The notes beneath the pieces are model-generated. The model was not told the DNA's origin, did no database searches, and saw only the letters and a list, made by a program, of their open reading frames with translations. DNA of 64,000 nt from Fulvia fulva (lineage: Eukaryota > Ascomycota > Dothideomycetes > Mycosphaerellales > Mycosphaerellaceae): the NCBI RefSeq assembly GCF_020509005.1, contig NC_063012.1, positions 1,674,001-1,738,000 on the forward strand. Reading direction: 5' to 3'. This document shows positions 21,356 through 31,144 of the stretch, in pieces. The position numbers were made by a program, and so were the translations under genes. Within the stretch, counting starts at the first letter, position 1. Every line of letters begins with the position of its first letter.

Positions 21356-24241
21356 TCACGGCTTTCGTCTCTCACTCCATCCATGCAGACTCCTTCTAAC
21401 GCCGAGTGTTCTACGTTGTGTCCCGGATGCTGTCGCCATTGATGTTGTGTGAAATGTTGAAGCCGGTCTGAACGATGTTGAAGCGGCTGGCTGGCTCTCA
21501 TGCTGTTTTTCGCCAGTCGTGTTAAACGGCTGTTCCTGCTCATCATCCCCTTTCTGCGGCGAACTGGAGAGGAAGACATATCTCCCATTATTGGCATCGT
21601 CGCTAGCCCTAGGCTGTGGCCTCGATGACATTGGCGTCGCTCGTGGCTTGCGGTCGGGAACCGACTGCCGTGACGTGCTGATTGTTCTTGAGACACCATG
21701 ATTCGCAGCATTTGGTATCTCGCGCAATGGACGAGCGGGCTGTGGCTGCTCTACCACTTCAGCAGCTTCTTTAGGCTTTTTGAAGAAACTTGAAATACTG
21801 CCTTGACCTTCGATCTGCCTCTTGCGCCCCTTTGTTTCCATGGGATTGTCCTTCTTTTCTTCTGCCCGCTTGTCGCTTCGATCCATCTTGCCTTGCTCCA
21901 CGAGCTCGTCGTATCTTTCTTTGACGCTAGTGAAGCCCGTCTGCAGAGGTGCGTTGGGTATCGAGAATGTTTCCTGGCGCTGCATGGTAGTGTCAGAGGC
22001 CCATGTTGCTGCCTTGGCACTCCCGAAACCGGGCAATGTACCAGTCTTCTTGCTGTAATCCCATCTCCGTGTCTCTTCCATGGCTTCCTCTCCATTGAGC
22101 GGCCAGTAGTTGTCTTCATCGCGCTCCGAGTTCCGCTTACTCTCTGTAATCAGCGTAGCTGAAGGACATTCTCTCCGGAGGGTCGATGATAAGCTCGTGA
22201 TCACGTCGAAAGGCAGGCTCGGACCATGTTCTTCGAAGAACTTTCCGACTCCTTTGTGGGTCAGAAAAGTAGACATTGATGTCTCTTCTCGTTGTGTATT
22301 CTTGATCGGACAGCTGAGGTAAAGTAATGCTTGTGCTCGAGTCATGCCGACGTATAGCAGTCTGCGCTCCTCGTCGTGATCGTCTGCTCGTGAGTGAGGT
22401 ATGGAACCATCATAGCAGGCTGGGATGAAGACGACAGGCCACTCCAATCCTTTTGAGGCGTGTATGGTCGAGATTGTGACTTGCTGCACCTGCTCGCCGT
22501 CTTCATCTGCTTTCTTCTCAGCGGAGGCTGTCAGTGCGATGTTGGACAGGAATATCGAAAGAGCGTCCTGGGTGGAGTCGCTTCTCTGCTCCAGATCGTC
22601 CACGTTCGGCAGGCTATCAGCTTCGCCCAACTCTGCAAGCTTACCAGGAGCCATGACATCGGCAGCTTGCGCCATGAGCTCTTCAACATTGTTCCAGCGC
22701 GCTTCATGGGTCTCGTCGTCAGCATGCTTCTGCTTCAAATACGCCTGCAAGGATATCTTCTGCGTGATCATGCTGATCAGATCCACGATCGATGCCTCTT
22801 CGGGTTTCCATGATTCAACTTTCTTGTGGCCACACAGAATGACGTTCACAAACGAGCCCAACCCTTTGCGAGCAGGCTCGTTCAGCTTGGTCTTCGGTGA
22901 GCAACGACCTTGTGCAACGTCGAGCACGAGCGACCACAAGGAGATGCCTTTGGACGTGGCCTCCTCACGAAGTCTCTTGATTGTCTCATCCCCAACCTTT
23001 CGTGAAGGGACGTTGACGATGCGCTCGACTGCTTCAGTATTGTGAGGGTTGTGGATGACACGAAGGTAGTCAACGAGTAGTTTGACCTCTGCTCGATCGT
23101 AAAACCTCATGCCGCCCACCATTCGATACGGTATGCCAGCATTTCCAAACGCAGTCTCAATAGCGCGAGAGAGGGCAGCAGACCTGAGCAAGACAGCGAA
23201 GTCGCTTGACTGCATCATGCCGCCGGATAAAGCTTGCATTCGCTTGATCTCAGACACTAACCATTCAGCTTCGGAGAATGCCGATGGCAGCTTTCGTAAT
23301 ACCGGCCTCAATCCATAGCTATGTGTCGCCTGCAGCTTCTTCGGCGGCCGACTTTCGTCCTGCTCAATAACATTTTGTGCAGCAAGCAGGATTGCACCAG
23401 ATGACCGGTAGTTCTCCTCGAGGTGGATCGTGAGAGTATCAGGCCAATGCTTCTTCATCCTTGACAGATTCTTGATCTCGGCCGCCCTGAAGCCGTAAAT
23501 ACTTTGATCGGGATCACCAACAATGGTGATGACATTGCGTTGCTGAGCGAACAGGGTCATTAGATCGTACTGGATGTTGTTGGTGTCCTGAAACTCGTCG
23601 ATGAGAACTGCTTCTACATCCGAAACACATTGCGGATGTGACTTCACCAGGAAGTGACAGCGGAGCAAGATGTCATCGTAGTCGAGGAGATTTGAAGCTG
23701 CTAGTGTGGCCTCGTAGTCGTCGAACAGCCTCTGGAACTCCTGTTGCTCAACACCCTTCTTCGCAGGACCCTTGCCGGACTTTGGGTCATCGTCGCTGCG
23801 CACTTTCCGCGATGATATCCGGCCGAACGCTGACCCAGGCTCCATGGATAGACCCAGTTTCTTGATCAGTCGTTTCAAGATGGCTTTGCTGTCGGCCGAG
23901 TCAGCGATACCGAAGTCTTTGGCGAGCCCAATGTGCTGGCCATATCGCTTGAGGTAGCGCAACGCCACCGAGTGGAAAGTGCCCAGCTGTAGTTGCTTCG
24001 AGAGCTCTTCACCGACGAAGTTCTTGATGCGCTCCTTCATCTCGGCGGCGGCCTTGACGGTAAAAGTGCAGACGATGATGTTGCATGGTCTCCATTGGCG
24101 ATGCGCGACCAGGTACGCGACGCGTGCTGTGAGAGTCTTGGTCTTGCCCGAGCCAGGCGGCGCCAGCACCTGCAAGACAGCAGCATCGGAAGCTACGGCG
24201 GTTTTCTGAGCTTCATTAAGGCCCTGCCAGATGTTGTCCAT
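21356..24241 (-). CDS. SRS2: Srs2-type UvrD/PcrA DNA helicase
   Basis: One exon, 961 residues. The SF1A helicase motifs appear in order: LAPPGSGKTKTLTAR (Walker A, ~30), CTFTVKAAAEMKER (Ia), LIDEFQDTNN (II), GDPDQSIYGFRAAE (III), LEENYRSS (IV), ISTIHASKGLEWPVVF (V) and RLLYVGMTRAQALL (VI). Overall length and order match fungal Srs2, the anti-recombinase that strips Rad51 from single-stranded DNA and is recruited by PCNA. The C-terminal ~250 residues are disordered and hydrophilic, with a canonical PCNA-interacting motif QGSISSFF at about residues 813-820 and an RTLGVRRSLHGW block near the end. Its 3' end lies 90 bp from the stop of the convergent ferric reductase gene. Confidence 0.92.
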   Translation of the reverse strand: MDNIWQGLNEAQKTAVASDAAVLQVLAPPGSGKTKTLTARVAYLVAHRQWRPCNIIVCTFTVKAAAEMKERIKNFVGEELSKQLQLGTFHSVALRYLKRYGQHIGLAKDFGIADSADSKAILKRLIKKLGLSMEPGSAFGRISSRKVRSDDDPKSGKGPAKKGVEQQEFQRLFDDYEATLAASNLLDYDDILLRCHFLVKSHPQCVSDVEAVLIDEFQDTNNIQYDLMTLFAQQRNVITIVGDPDQSIYGFRAAEIKNLSRMKKHWPDTLTIHLEENYRSSGAILLAAQNVIEQDESRPPKKLQATHSYGLRPVLRKLPSAFSEAEWLVSEIKRMQALSGGMMQSSDFAVLLRSAALSRAIETAFGNAGIPYRMVGGMRFYDRAEVKLLVDYLRVIHNPHNTEAVERIVNVPSRKVGDETIKRLREEATSKGISLWSLVLDVAQGRCSPKTKLNEPARKGLGSFVNVILCGHKKVESWKPEEASIVDLISMITQKISLQAYLKQKHADDETHEARWNNVEELMAQAADVMAPGKLAELGEADSLPNVDDLEQRSDSTQDALSIFLSNIALTASAEKKADEDGEQVQQVTISTIHASKGLEWPVVFIPACYDGSIPHSRADDHDEERRLLYVGMTRAQALLYLSCPIKNTQREETSMSTFLTHKGVGKFFEEHGPSLPFDVITSLSSTLRRECPSATLITESKRNSERDEDNYWPLNGEEAMEETRRWDYSKKTGTLPGFGSAKAATWASDTTMQRQETFSIPNAPLQTGFTSVKERYDELVEQGKMDRSDKRAEEKKDNPMETKGRKRQIEGQGSISSFFKKPKEAAEVVEQPQPARPLREIPNAANHGVSRTISTSRQSVPDRKPRATPMSSRPQPRASDDANNGRYVFLSSSPQKGDDEQEQPFNTTGEKQHESQPAASTSFRPASTFHTTSMATASGTQRRTLGVRRSLHGWSERRKP

Positions 24242-24670
24242 GGCATGGAGATGGAGATAGTGGAGTGTTGTGCATGCGAGGCATGGTAAGATTTTGCCTT
24301 GGGATGTTCTTGTCGCGTGTAAAACACGCTAAAAGCACTCGGCTCGCGCGGTCCCGTGATCTCGGCAAAACTAAACCCCGGGAGGCTGACATGATGCTTC
24401 GACGACACCGCTCGTTCAGTCATTACGCGTTCCTAACAAGCTAACAAAACAAACCAGTCATCGCCCATACGCCCCTTGCAGTCTGTCACGACTCACCATG
24501 CATTGCCTCCATTGCTCCTGTCCGAACCAAGCTGAACTTATCACAGCTTCCATGTGGGCCAGACAATGATCTCTCAACGGCCTAGTCTGCCATCAAGCAT
24601 GGCGTAAGGATCCCAGCAGTCTCGTAATTTCATCGCCCTATCGCTCCTGCCCGGTATCATAACTATGCGC
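24242..24670. other. Intergenic, SRS2 promoter
   Basis: About 430 bases between SRS2 and the USP-like gene tail. No gene or repeat seen; it should contain the SRS2 promoter and the USP 3' end. Confidence 0.4.
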
Positions 24671-26499
24671 CTAGGACTGTCCCTTCACCTTCCGAAGGAG
24701 CACCATAGCGCTCTGGCGACGACTGTTGTCCTCAATATCGGTCTGCTTGGCGTTCGCGACGATCTGATCATCAATCACGAACCACTTTCCATTGTGCTCG
24801 CGGACCACATCGTAGTGGCCGCGGCTTGAAGATCGCCCGGGATGTCGGAGGACGCATCGCAGGACATACCCGTCTCGAGGTGCTCGCTCTTATGTGAACA
24901 CTTACTGCGCTCAAGCACTACCGATGCGGTCGACTGGAAAATCTCACCAAGGAACTTGTGCTCTTCGCCCACAGAATCGATGAGAGCGCCCATGTAGAGG
25001 CGAGCATCCTGCTGACAGTCGCCATCATACATCGATCGGGCACCACCTTCAGCACCGTACGCGAATACCTGCTGCATAAGACAGGCATTGGCGACGTGCT
25101 TATCCTTTGGCATCTTGGACTTGTGAAAGATGCCCTCTCTCATGTCCAGCAATACCTGGCCAAGATATGGTGCTATTGGGATCTCTCCGTTCTTGGCAGC
25201 ATGGATGCTGATCCTGCTCCTGAGCGACTCGAGGTTGTCTCGGTCAGACTTCCTCATCTTACCGTCCGCATCAGTCTTGAGCATCAGGAAGTCATCGTGC
25301 TTGAGACCGAACGTAGCTAGGTCGCCGTCACCTCTTAGCTGCTCGATCTGCTCGTGCGTCAAGGCGGCACCCAGCATCTGCAGAGCTCCATTTGAGAAGC
25401 AAGAGAGCTTGGTATTGACCAAGCCATGGAGCTGATAGTCAGTCTCACCATCACGCTCACGGGTCGGAGTAATAGGATCCGCGATCGGTGCTGCAGAGCC
25501 AGCACCCGACCTAAAACCACTCGGGCGTCGAGTCTGAGCAAGGCCGACGATGGTGTCGTTCTCGCCGATTGTGTAGTAGTCGAAGGTACGTCGCTTCGGG
25601 TGGTAGACGTACAGCTTTCCCTTCGCCCTCATCGACTCGGTGGTGGCGTTGTCAGGCACTGCCGGTCTGGCTTTGGCTGGCTGCGACGTCTCGCTACCCT
25701 TCGAGACCTCGCTGCCCTCCGACTCGTTGCTGTCGAGCTTGGGCTTCTTTTGCTGAGCGTGACCCTCGTCGCCAGCGCGCTTGCGCTTACTGCAGGAAGG
25801 TGAATCCTTTGGGTCGCTTATCATCTGCGCGACCGGGGCGGTCTCGACCACTTCTTGTTGACCCTGCGGCTGCGCAGCGGCCTCCATGGCGGCGGCATCC
25901 CTCCTCTCCTGTATCTCACGCTCGCGTACAGCTCGTCGCCGCACGATCTCCTCCGCCTGACGCTCAGCCTTCTCTTTCATGGAAGGACCAAGTGGCACCT
26001 TGACCGTGCGCTTCGTGATCTTGGGTGGTGCCTTCTTGAGCATCGGCGTGGCAGATGCCTTGCGTTCAACCCGCTGCACAGGTACTGGGGTGGCAGCACC
26101 GCTTCTCGAGCCGCTGAGCTTCCCGTCGTCGACCAGAATCTTCTTCTTCTGCGCGATTTGGTCTTCCCATGCTTGGATGCTGGCTGCTGTGCCCTTGATG
26201 GCAAGCTCCTTGTCGGATAGCTTCTCTCGAGCGCGAGTGAGGCGACCACGAGTGTAGCTCGTGGCTGCTTTGGCGACACCTGCCTGAGCCAGCTCGAGTT
26301 CCTTGCGCGCCTTTGGCATCTCGCGCTCGAGACGAGTGGCTGTCTCCTGTGCATCCGCGATCTTGTCGTTGAGCTGGTTGATGGAATTAAGGATCTTTTC
26401 CTTCTGGTAGTCCGTCACCCGTTGCGGTTGTGAGTAAGGGGTAGTCGGAATGGTGGAAGTCTTGGTGACACGCTGCTGGTTGAGTTTCTTGAAGTCCAT
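24671..26499 (-). pseudogene. Ubiquitin-specific-protease-like gene with broken catalytic domain
   Basis: From the ATG at 26499 (MDFKKLNQQRVTKTS) a frame of 574 residues runs to TGA at 24777-24775. A coiled coil (~30-130) and a Lys/Ser-rich linker precede a USP domain: Cys box NTKLSCFSNGALQML, then GDCQQDARLYMGALID and IFQSTASVVLERSKCSHKSE. The family's second half does not follow in this frame. Instead the His box, GHYDVVREHNGKWFVIDD, preceded by YVLRCVLRHPGRSSSR, lies in another frame (open 24889-24671, stop at 24673). The central USP segment (LP..L.I.LKRF) is absent. A 17-nt GT...AG stretch (24905-24889) sits at the switch but is too short for a normal intron. Either a deletion with frameshift, an assembly error, or unusual splicing. 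If translated as is, the deubiquitinase lacks its catalytic His. Confidence 0.6.
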
Positions 26500-26996
26500 G
26501 ACTAGGCTTCGAGTGATCTGACAGAGGTATGTAAGTGTGTCGTGGTCGATGAGCCTTGAAGCAAAATTCTGTCGTAGTGATTCTGAATGCAGAGCCGAGT
26601 AGCGCCTTGTTGTTTGCTGAACAGTGTGATGCGCCTGATTGCTTGTCAAGATGTGGAAGTTGCGACAGAGGTTGAAGTTGAATCTGAAGTTGGGGTGGAA
26701 TGAAGAGTAAGATCGCGATGAGAGTGTTCTGGTGGCGTTGTGATGCACAGACCCCAAAAATGCAGGGGTCCAGCTTGACATTCACTTACGCTTGTGAACA
26801 GTGATTCTAAGCTTCGCGAACTTGACCCACGTTACACAATGTATACAGAAGCGAAATGGCTTATAGAAGAGTCAACATGACAAGGCCAAGGAGCTCGCCC
26901 GTGTTTGAGAAATATTACAGTACAATGTCTGCTGGCCGAAGATGGACTACAAAGTTGTGCAGCATTGCTTGCAACGGAAACAGAGCCGCGTGACTG
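26500..26996. other. 5' leader of the USP-like gene and intergenic DNA
   Basis: The frame of the USP-like gene stays open upstream to 26781, but the added residues are Ser/Asn/His-rich without features, so this is taken as a leader. The rest, to 26996, is the 3' side of the next gene. No repeat seen. Confidence 0.35.
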
Positions 26997-27707
26997 TCAA
27001 CTGCAGGTACAATCATCGAAGCAAACCGAACATCCACAGATCGTACCATTATGCGACAAAACGTCGCTATAGAAGTAAAAGCTCCCATCAATGAAAGTGT
27101 CATTGTAGCTCAGTCCAATACCTAGCACAAAGGTCGCATCACCGCCTCCATTCTGCTTCTCCATAGCATCCCTCGCCCTCGCAACCTCCATAGGATCAAT
27201 ATGAAGACCCAAAGCCCTCCTCCCACATCCCCTGGCGCCCTCTGCCCTCTTCGAATGTACCTTGACCACCCCAGCCCCCCTCATCATCGTGGATCCAATC
27301 CTCGCACCATTAACAGAACGCCTGCTCTCACGCTCCGTTTTGACCGACCGCCGAGACCTTTGCAGCGTCTCAATCTCCCTCCTCAGCCGGCAGTTCACCC
27401 TCCTACTCCCATCAAGCTCCTTCCGCAGCCTCATGGCTTCGGCGAAGACTCTTGATCTCAGTTTAGCCAAGACCTTCATGATGCGATATTTTTGCTTGAG
27501 GTCTCTGATGCGTTGTCGGAGATCAGGAACTCTACTGGCTTGTGCAAGGGATGCATTGAGCCTCCTTCGCAAGTCTCTAATTTCAGCGGCGCGAGAGGCG
27601 CGGGTTGAGGAGGCTTCTTTTCGTAGCCATTGGAGTTCGATGCGGGAGGCTCTTTCGTCTTGAAGGAGGGCCTGAAGTTCTGGTGTGTGGGTTGGGGTCG
27701 GGGACAT
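26997..27707 (-). CDS. Coiled-coil protein, unrecognised
   Basis: Single exon, 236 residues from MSPTPTHTPELQALLQDE (ATG at 27707). Residues ~15-125 are strongly helical and Arg-rich (ELQWLRKEASSTR, LRQRIRDLKQKYRIMKVL, CRLRREIETLQRSRRS), a probable basic coiled coil. The C-terminal quarter changes character: aromatic and Gly-rich (FVLGIGLSYNDTFIDGSFYF) and ends in a small Cys cluster, ICGCSVCFDDCTCS. It is not a bZIP by spacing. No family recognised. It lies head-to-tail with the next coiled-coil gene, 185 bp away. Confidence 0.6.
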   Translation of the reverse strand: MSPTPTHTPELQALLQDERASRIELQWLRKEASSTRASRAAEIRDLRRRLNASLAQASRVPDLRQRIRDLKQKYRIMKVLAKLRSRVFAEAMRLRKELDGSRRVNCRLRREIETLQRSRRSVKTERESRRSVNGARIGSTMMRGAGVVKVHSKRAEGARGCGRRALGLHIDPMEVARARDAMEKQNGGGDATFVLGIGLSYNDTFIDGSFYFYSDVLSHNGTICGCSVCFDDCTCS

Positions 27708-27891
27708 GGTTGATGCTGGAAAATGCTGTGTTTGTGAGGGTGATGTAGTTGCTGTGCGCGCTGACAGTCGAGAGCTTTGAGCACATAAAGGCATTGTTCA
27801 ATCAGTGACCGGATGCGGAAAACATCATGTATACCTATTACGAACGAGAAATGCTACACTGATAAAAAAGACGTTACTACTGCGCTCCAAT

Positions 27892-30357
27892 TTACCGTTT
27901 CCTCATCTCCATGGTATGCGTTGATTTCGCCGGCGGAGGCTTCGGCGTAGACTTTCGGGGAGCTTTCGATGCAGCAGCCTTGGATGCAGGTTTCGACCCT
28001 GTCTTTCGTCCTCCTCTGCCTCGTCCTCGTCCACCTCTACCGCCCCTACCACCTGTCCCGCCTCCACGACCACGACCACGATTAGATTCACTGGGTACAG
28101 GAGGCTCTGCTTCCGCCTCATCCGCCTCATCCTCTTCATCCTCCTCCTCATCCTCCTCATCGTTCCCTTCGCCAGCTGGGGTCTGACCATCCTCCACGTC
28201 TCTCCTGTGCTTGCGACAATCTTCCAAATCCGCCTTAAACTGCTCCACCTGAGCATCGAGCTCCGCATTCACATCTCGAAGATTCTGAACCTGTGCCTCG
28301 AGCTCTGTACGCACGTCTTCATCTGACCGACTGCTCGAGGAATTACGCTTCCTCTTCCTCGAGGGAGACGATGTACCTTCGGCATTATTGAGTCTCGCAT
28401 TAGCATCTCTCAGCTGGGCCTGCAGGCCATCGATAGTAGACGCAAGTTCCGTCTCCCTGTCGATGAACTCCTGCCTCAGCTGTTCTTCGTGTTGATCGGT
28501 GCCTTTGCGATGCTCTTGGCAATCCTCGAGTCGCTTCTCGATGCCATCATATCGCTGTTGAAGGGCTCGCAACTTACCATCCAGTTCGTCACGCTCCGTC
28601 GTGTCGAGCTCATCCACAGCTTCGAAGAGTCGCGTTTCCAGCTCTGCAATTCGCGCATTTAGGCTATCAACTTCTTCCCGGCGTCTTTCGTCGCATTCAT
28701 CTTCAGTAATCAACTTTTCATCGGTTCGCTCTCTCAGCTTTATGACCTCCCTTTCAAGAAATGCATTCCTTTCCTGCAACTCTTCGGTCCAAGCCCGCTG
28801 CTCTCGCAACTTATCATCCAGTTCGTCACGCAGCTCTTCCATGGCCTCTCCGGCAAACTCCGACGTCTCAAGCTCTCCCTCGGTATTGGCGAGGTGCGCT
28901 TCCAGCTCTGCAATTCGTGCTTTTAGGCTATCAACTTCCTCCTTGCGTCTTTTGTCGCACTCATCTTCAGTGATCAATCCAATATTAGGTCGCTCTCTCA
29001 GCTCGCGAACCTCTTGCTCAAGCTCCTCAATCCTCTGCTCCAGCTGTCCATTCCGCTGCTCCAACGTCGCCACTTCAGTCCGCAAATTATTCTTCTCCGC
29101 TTCCGACAGATCATACTCTCCGCCCACAGCAGCTAGCTTCGTCTGCCACTCTACATTCTGCTCAACCTGTTCATCCAGCTTATCCTGCAGCTCTCTGTAC
29201 CGCGCCGCCTGGTCAGCATACTCGTCTTGCAGGCGTCGATTCTCGCCCTCAGCCCGCTTAGCAATGTCTTTCCACGCGGCAATCTGGCGCCGCAAACGTT
29301 TCTTGGCGCGTTTGCACTCCTTGAGGGCGTCGTCGTCGTCGCCAGCAGCAGGAGACGCATCGTCTGGCTTCTCGAAAACGTCGTCTGGAGATTCTCCAGC
29401 CACGATCTCAGGAGAGTCGGTGTCGCTGGCTGCGCGCAGTGCATCGTTCTCAGCTTGTAGGTCGTCACGCTCTTTCGTCATTTCTCCAAGTTGCCATTGT
29501 AGATCACACTTCTGCTCTTCAAACTCGTTGGCGTCCTTCAGAGCCTGGTCGAGCGCCTCTTGAAGGTCAGCTCTGTCCTTCTCACAATCATCAAGCTTCT
29601 TGACAGCCGGATGCTCCTCATATTGCGCAGAATCATCTTCATAATCCGGGAGGTCATCGGTGTTTTGTCTCTGCTGGCGGTCTTGGCCACGTTGCTGTTC
29701 AATGCCTGATCGTGAAGGACCATGACCGGGACGATCACGAGCTTGCTCAGTAGACTTGCCAGCCCCAGAAAACAGCCGACCAAGTCCAAGTCCAAAAAAT
29801 GCGTTTCCCAATCCCGGTCTTGGCCGTGGGCCAGGCTCCTGTTCGATACTCTGCTGCAGCTCTCTGTTAAGCTGTTCACCCGCTTGACGCGAGAAAAGTG
29901 GTGTATCAACTAGAGGATAGTCGTCTGAATTCGGACCTCTTGAGTTGGGCGTATAGTAGGCCGATTTCGGACTTCTTGAGATGGGCATATAGTACTCTGA
30001 CTTCAAACTTTTTGATTTGGGCGTTGCATCATATAGATCGTCGCCTCCTCCTTCTTCTTCTTCTTGGCGATCATCATCGCCTCCGCTTTGAGGGTTGCTG
30101 GCTGATGGACCCGGTATACGTGGCGAGTTGCGCTCAGATCTACGACTACCACTGCCACTGCGTCTTGCGCTGCTGGTGCGAGACCTTGAAGGTTCTCGCC
30201 CTGGATTCCGAACACCGAGTACGGGCGGCGTGGCAGGCTCTGCAATTGCCTTCTCCAAGCTCGTGAGTGGCGAGTCTGATAGTCGACGCTCCCAAGCCCG
30301 AGAAGGTCGCTGCTGTGCCTCATCTAGCTCGAGGTCCTCCCCACTGTCTTCGGGCAG

Positions 30358-30389
<32 letters not shown>

Positions 30390-30813
30390 AACTGCTTGAA
30401 TCATACCCATTTGGTGAGATCAGGATTGGGTTGTCTACAGAATTGCCAAGAGGTGGCTGGATCGCAGGAGTTGACCCAGTGGGCTGCTCGCCGTCAACAC
30501 CACCCTCGTCATAATCGTCGTCGTTGCCGTTCTCATCACCTCCTCCTTCAGAATCCTGCTCGCCAACCGGCTCTGGAGTAGCACCGGTACTAAACGATCT
30601 CCTCCGCCGCGGCGTGGACATACTTCGTTCACGACCACTTCCATCTGTATGCACAGCCGGCCGCGGTCTCCTCACGGCACTCTGCCTGGGCTGTCCTCCC
30701 GGACCAAGGCCTCGACGGTTGGCGACACCAACAGTGGGAGAAAGCGAGGCACTTCTGTGGTTTCCGTGCGTGAAGCGGTAAGGTTTAGGAGCTGGAGGTG
30801 GACTGGGCGCCAT
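27892..30813 (-). CDS. Large acidic coiled-coil protein with RGG-like tail
   Basis: One exon, 973 residues. The first ~370 residues are disordered: Pro/Arg-rich start, an Asp tract (residues ~143-151) encoded by nine GTC repeats on the plus strand, and three near-repeats of a 13-residue SxxYYxPxSRxPxS type unit around residues 270-300. Residues ~390-880 form a long coiled coil of Glu/Arg heptads (KRLRRQIAAWKDIAKRAEGE, LEQRIEELEQEVRELRER). Within it a segment is duplicated (ITEDECDKRRKEEVDSL and ITEDECDERRREEVDSL). The C-terminus is Gly/Arg-rich (GRGRGGGTGGRGGRGG), a likely RNA- or DNA-binding tail. Overall a nuclear or cytoskeletal scaffold is possible, but no family is recognised. Confidence 0.72.
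30361..30388. repeat. (GTC)9 trinucleotide repeat inside coding sequence
   Basis: Nine perfect GTC units on the plus strand, reading as an Asp run in the minus-strand coiled-coil protein. Length change would add or remove Asp residues without frameshift. Confidence 0.9.
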
Positions 30814-31144
30814 CTTGGTGAGTATCAGATGTGTTGTTCGATTTTCCGCGCGAGAGGAGCTGCGAACGATTGAGGGATGAGCTGCGATGTCCGTACTAAT
30901 GATACAATGTCAAAGAGTGGAAGGTGTCTTTGTGCTGAGTCGCCGGATGCGGACGTAACTGTATGGGCACATCAGTCCTGGGGATGGCATTGTTTATGGA
31001 TTTGGGGACAAAGGGACGATTCGTTGGATTCGCATCAAGTTGGTATTGAGGACTATCCTAAGCCTGGGGTATCAAGTCTATCGTATATGCATCAGTGAAC
31101 AGATCTTCTGACGCATCGTATATTCAAGGGCGACATTTGTTTAC
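30814..31144. other. Intergenic, promoter of coiled-coil gene
   Basis: About 330 bases, no gene or repeat seen. Lies between the start of the coiled-coil gene and the stop of the glutaminyl cyclase gene. Confidence 0.4.

Noticed and set aside
28601..29563. Plus-strand 320-codon ORF rich in Ser
   Set aside because: Exact antisense of the coiled-coil gene; Ser runs are the complement of Glu/Arg-rich heptads.
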